From: Methanomethylovorans hollandica DSM 15978
Lineage (GTDB): Archaea; Halobacteriota; Methanosarcinia; Methanosarcinales; Methanosarcinaceae
Length of the DNA: 64,000 bases
Direction: 5' to 3'
Assembly: GCF_000328665.1 (NCBI RefSeq)
Contig: NC_019977.1
Span: 868,001 to 932,000, forward strand
Under the pieces are notes generated by a model. That model searched no databases and was not told where the DNA came from. It saw only the letters and a list, made by a program, of their open reading frames with translations. Made by a program: the position numbers and the translations under genes. This document shows positions 62,092 through 64,000 of this stretch, in pieces (positions within the stretch are counted from its first letter, which is position 1; every line of letters begins with the position of its first letter).

Positions 62092-62182
62092 GGCGCATCG
62101 TATTGCGCGACGACCGTACGCACAAAGTCACAAATATTTAGTTATAACAGAATGATCTTATAAAGATTTGAGAGGTAATAAT

Positions 62183-64000
62183 ATGGCAAAGATATTGGGT
62201 ATTGACCTTGGAACTACAAATTCCTGTATGGCTGTAATCGAAGGTGGAGAGCCAACTGTCATCCCGAATGCAGAAGGAGGGAGGACAACACCTTCTGTAG
62301 TAGGTTTTTCCAAGAAAGGGGAGAAACTTGTGGGGCAGGTTGCCAAGAGGCAGATGATTACAAACGCAGATAATACTGTGTATTCCATTAAAAGACACAT
62401 GGGAGAGGCCGGATATAAGGTAGCCCTCAACGGGAAGGACTATACCCCGCAGGAAATATCTGCCATGATCCTGCGTAAAATGAAGGAAGACGCTGAGGCG
62501 TATCTGGGAGAGACCATCACACAGGCTGTCATTACAGTTCCTGCTTACTTCAATGACGCTCAGAGGCAGGCCACCAAAGACGCGGGTGCCATTGCAGGTC
62601 TGGAAGTGATGAGGATCATCAATGAACCTACTGCAGCATCACTTGCATATGGTCTGGACAAGACAGAAGGAGAACACAAGATCCTTGTATATGATCTGGG
62701 GGGAGGTACCTTTGATGTATCTATCCTGGAGCTGGGAGAAGGTGTGTTCGAAGTTCTTTCCACAAGCGGGGATACTCAACTTGGTGGAGATGACTTTGAC
62801 CAGAGGATAGTAGATTATTTTGTTGAACAATTCAATAAAAATGAGGGTATTGATCTCTCCAAGGACAGAGCAGCATTGCAGCGTCTGAGGGATGCTGCAG
62901 AGAAAGCAAAAATCGAGCTTTCTGGTATACCTTCCACCAACGTCAACCTTCCTTTCATCACGGCAGATGCCAACGGGCAGCCAAAGCACATTGATATAGA
63001 TATCACAAGGGCTCAGTTCGAAAAGATGACTGCCGACTTACTGGACAGGACTCTGGTTTCAGTAAGAAGGGCACTTGAAGATGCAAAGCTTAACCCCCAG
63101 GATATCGAGAAGGTGCTGCTGATAGGCGGTTCTACAAGAATGCCTGCAGTGTACGAAGCTGTAAAGAAGATATTCGGCAAAGACCCGTACAAAAATATCA
63201 ACCCGGATGAAGCCGTAGCAGTCGGTGCTGCCGTGCAGGCAGGTGTGCTTACAGGCGAAGTGCACGATGTGTTGCTGCTGGATGTCACACCCCTTACCCT
63301 CGGTATAGAAACCCTGGGTGGCGTGGCAACTCCGCTCATAGAGCGTAACACGACCATACCTGTGAGAAAAAGCCAAATATTCTCTACAGCTGCTGACAGT
63401 CAGCCATCCGTGGAGATCCATGTGCTGCAGGGTGAGAGAGGTATAGCTTCTGCGAATAAGACCCTGGGACGATTCATCCTGGATGGTATCCCGCCAGCTC
63501 CAAGAGGGATTCCCCAGGTAGAAGTTACCTTTGACATAGATGCAAATGGTATACTTCATGTCAAGGCAAAGGACCTGGGTACGGGCAAGGAACAGTCCAT
63601 ATCTATCCAGAAGCCAGGCGGCCTGTCTGATGAAGAGATCAACAAGATGGTAAAGGATGCGGAACTTCATGCTGAGGAGGATCGTAAGCGTAAGGAGCAG
63701 ATAGAGGTAAAGAACACTGGAGAATCCCTGGTGAACGCAGCCGAGAAGACCCTCAAGGAAGCAGGGGATTCTGTGACTGCAGATCAGAGGTCAAAAGTGG
63801 AAAGTGCCATCTCCGAACTTAAGGACGCTCTTCAGAAAGATGATGTTGAAGATATCAAGTCCAAGACAGAAGCTCTTCAAACTGCTATCTATGATATATC
63901 AGCTGCTATGTATCAAAAAGCACAGCAAGAAGCTGCTTCCGGGGCCGGGGCTTCTGAAGGTGCAGCTCCAAAGTCGGATTCCGGCGATGAAGTGGAAGAT
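62183..64000 (+). CDS. dnaK: Molecular chaperone DnaK (partial, 3' end outside the window)
   Basis: The start at ATG 62183 has AGAGGT six bases upstream. The 606 codons seen cover the ATPase domain ([19 protein letters not shown], then [38 protein letters not shown]) and the substrate-binding domain ([40 protein letters not shown]), into the C-terminal helical lid and a Gly/Ala/Ser-rich tail. Only a few tens of residues are missing. Hsp70 chaperones in methanosarcinales are of bacterial origin; grpE lies upstream. Confidence 0.98.
   Translation, partial: MAKILGIDLGTTNSCMAVIEGGEPTVIPNAEGGRTTPSVVGFSKKGEKLVGQVAKRQMITNADNTVYSIKRHMGEAGYKVALNGKDYTPQEISAMILRKMKEDAEAYLGETITQAVITVPAYFNDAQRQATKDAGAIAGLEVMRIINEPTAASLAYGLDKTEGEHKILVYDLGGGTFDVSILELGEGVFEVLSTSGDTQLGGDDFDQRIVDYFVEQFNKNEGIDLSKDRAALQRLRDAAEKAKIELSGIPSTNVNLPFITADANGQPKHIDIDITRAQFEKMTADLLDRTLVSVRRALEDAKLNPQDIEKVLLIGGSTRMPAVYEAVKKIFGKDPYKNINPDEAVAVGAAVQAGVLTGEVHDVLLLDVTPLTLGIETLGGVATPLIERNTTIPVRKSQIFSTAADSQPSVEIHVLQGERGIASANKTLGRFILDGIPPAPRGIPQVEVTFDIDANGILHVKAKDLGTGKEQSISIQKPGGLSDEEINKMVKDAELHAEEDRKRKEQIEVKNTGESLVNAAEKTLKEAGDSVTADQRSKVESAISELKDALQKDDVEDIKSKTEALQTAIYDISAAMYQKAQQEAASGAGASEGAAPKSDSGDEVED

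Overview
The window comes from a methanogenic euryarchaeon, most likely a member of the Methanosarcinaceae (Methanolobus, Methanomethylovorans or Methanococcoides type). Support: three consecutive methanofuran genes (mfnD-mfnF-mfnE), homocitrate synthase AksA for coenzyme B, type II archaeal GAPDH, archaeal riboflavin genes (ribC, ribH, ribL), a homocysteine-synthesis trio resembling Methanosarcina MA1820-MA1822, an MtrA-like corrinoid protein, and archaellins, together with the grpE-dnaK pair. The genus is inference; there is no rRNA.

Layout. 1-3.2 kb: end of ftsY, then trpC-pspC-trpB-trpA (minus strand). 3.4-19.5 kb: motility and signalling region with two archaellin pairs separated by a minus-strand regulator/membrane-protein pair, then a long plus-strand gene train: a secreted protein with an EF-hand-like loop, a lipoprotein, a histone-deacetylase-family enzyme with a long disordered N-terminus, a 43-aa ORF, a GNAT acetyltransferase with zinc ribbon, then CheF-like, V4R, Sm-like, KaiC-like, roadblock-like and coiled-coil proteins and a second GNAT. 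No arlH/I/J motor genes or che kinase genes are present. This is the strongest candidate for an undescribed system: a KaiC/CheF signalling hub coupled to reversible acetylation and placed next to archaellins.

19.9-28 kb: a small ubiquitin-like protein, aksA, nadK, inositol-phosphatase/FBPase, GAPDH, CooT-like and DUF89 genes, and two membrane transporters. 28-46 kb: a metalloid/metal-handling region with ArsF/ArsG-like proteins around a split permease, Acr3, an ArsR, a second Acr3-like carrier, TauE, CorA, small Cys-rich proteins with an ArsR and a DUF318 permease, then a minus-strand group with another permease, phosphoesterase, mini-thioredoxin, DGC protein, soluble MtrA-like corrinoid protein, and a hydantoinase-like ATPase. 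A palindromic operator (TTTCAA-N6-TTGAAA type) recurs at several promoters here and ties the members into one probable regulon. Three copies of a 213-bp inverted-repeat element (one truncated) occur at 20.3, 34.6 and 39.2 kb.

46-64 kb: mostly housekeeping: XRE-CBS regulator, aminotransferases interleaved with ribC/ribH and ribL, homocysteine trio, AIM24, glutaredoxin-like protein with thioredoxin reductase, DUF2111, Maf, tRNA-Ala(CGC), EF-1beta with a zinc-finger protein, the methanofuran operon, and grpE-dnaK (dnaK runs off the end). All functional assignments are from reading the translated sequences and motifs; no database search was run.
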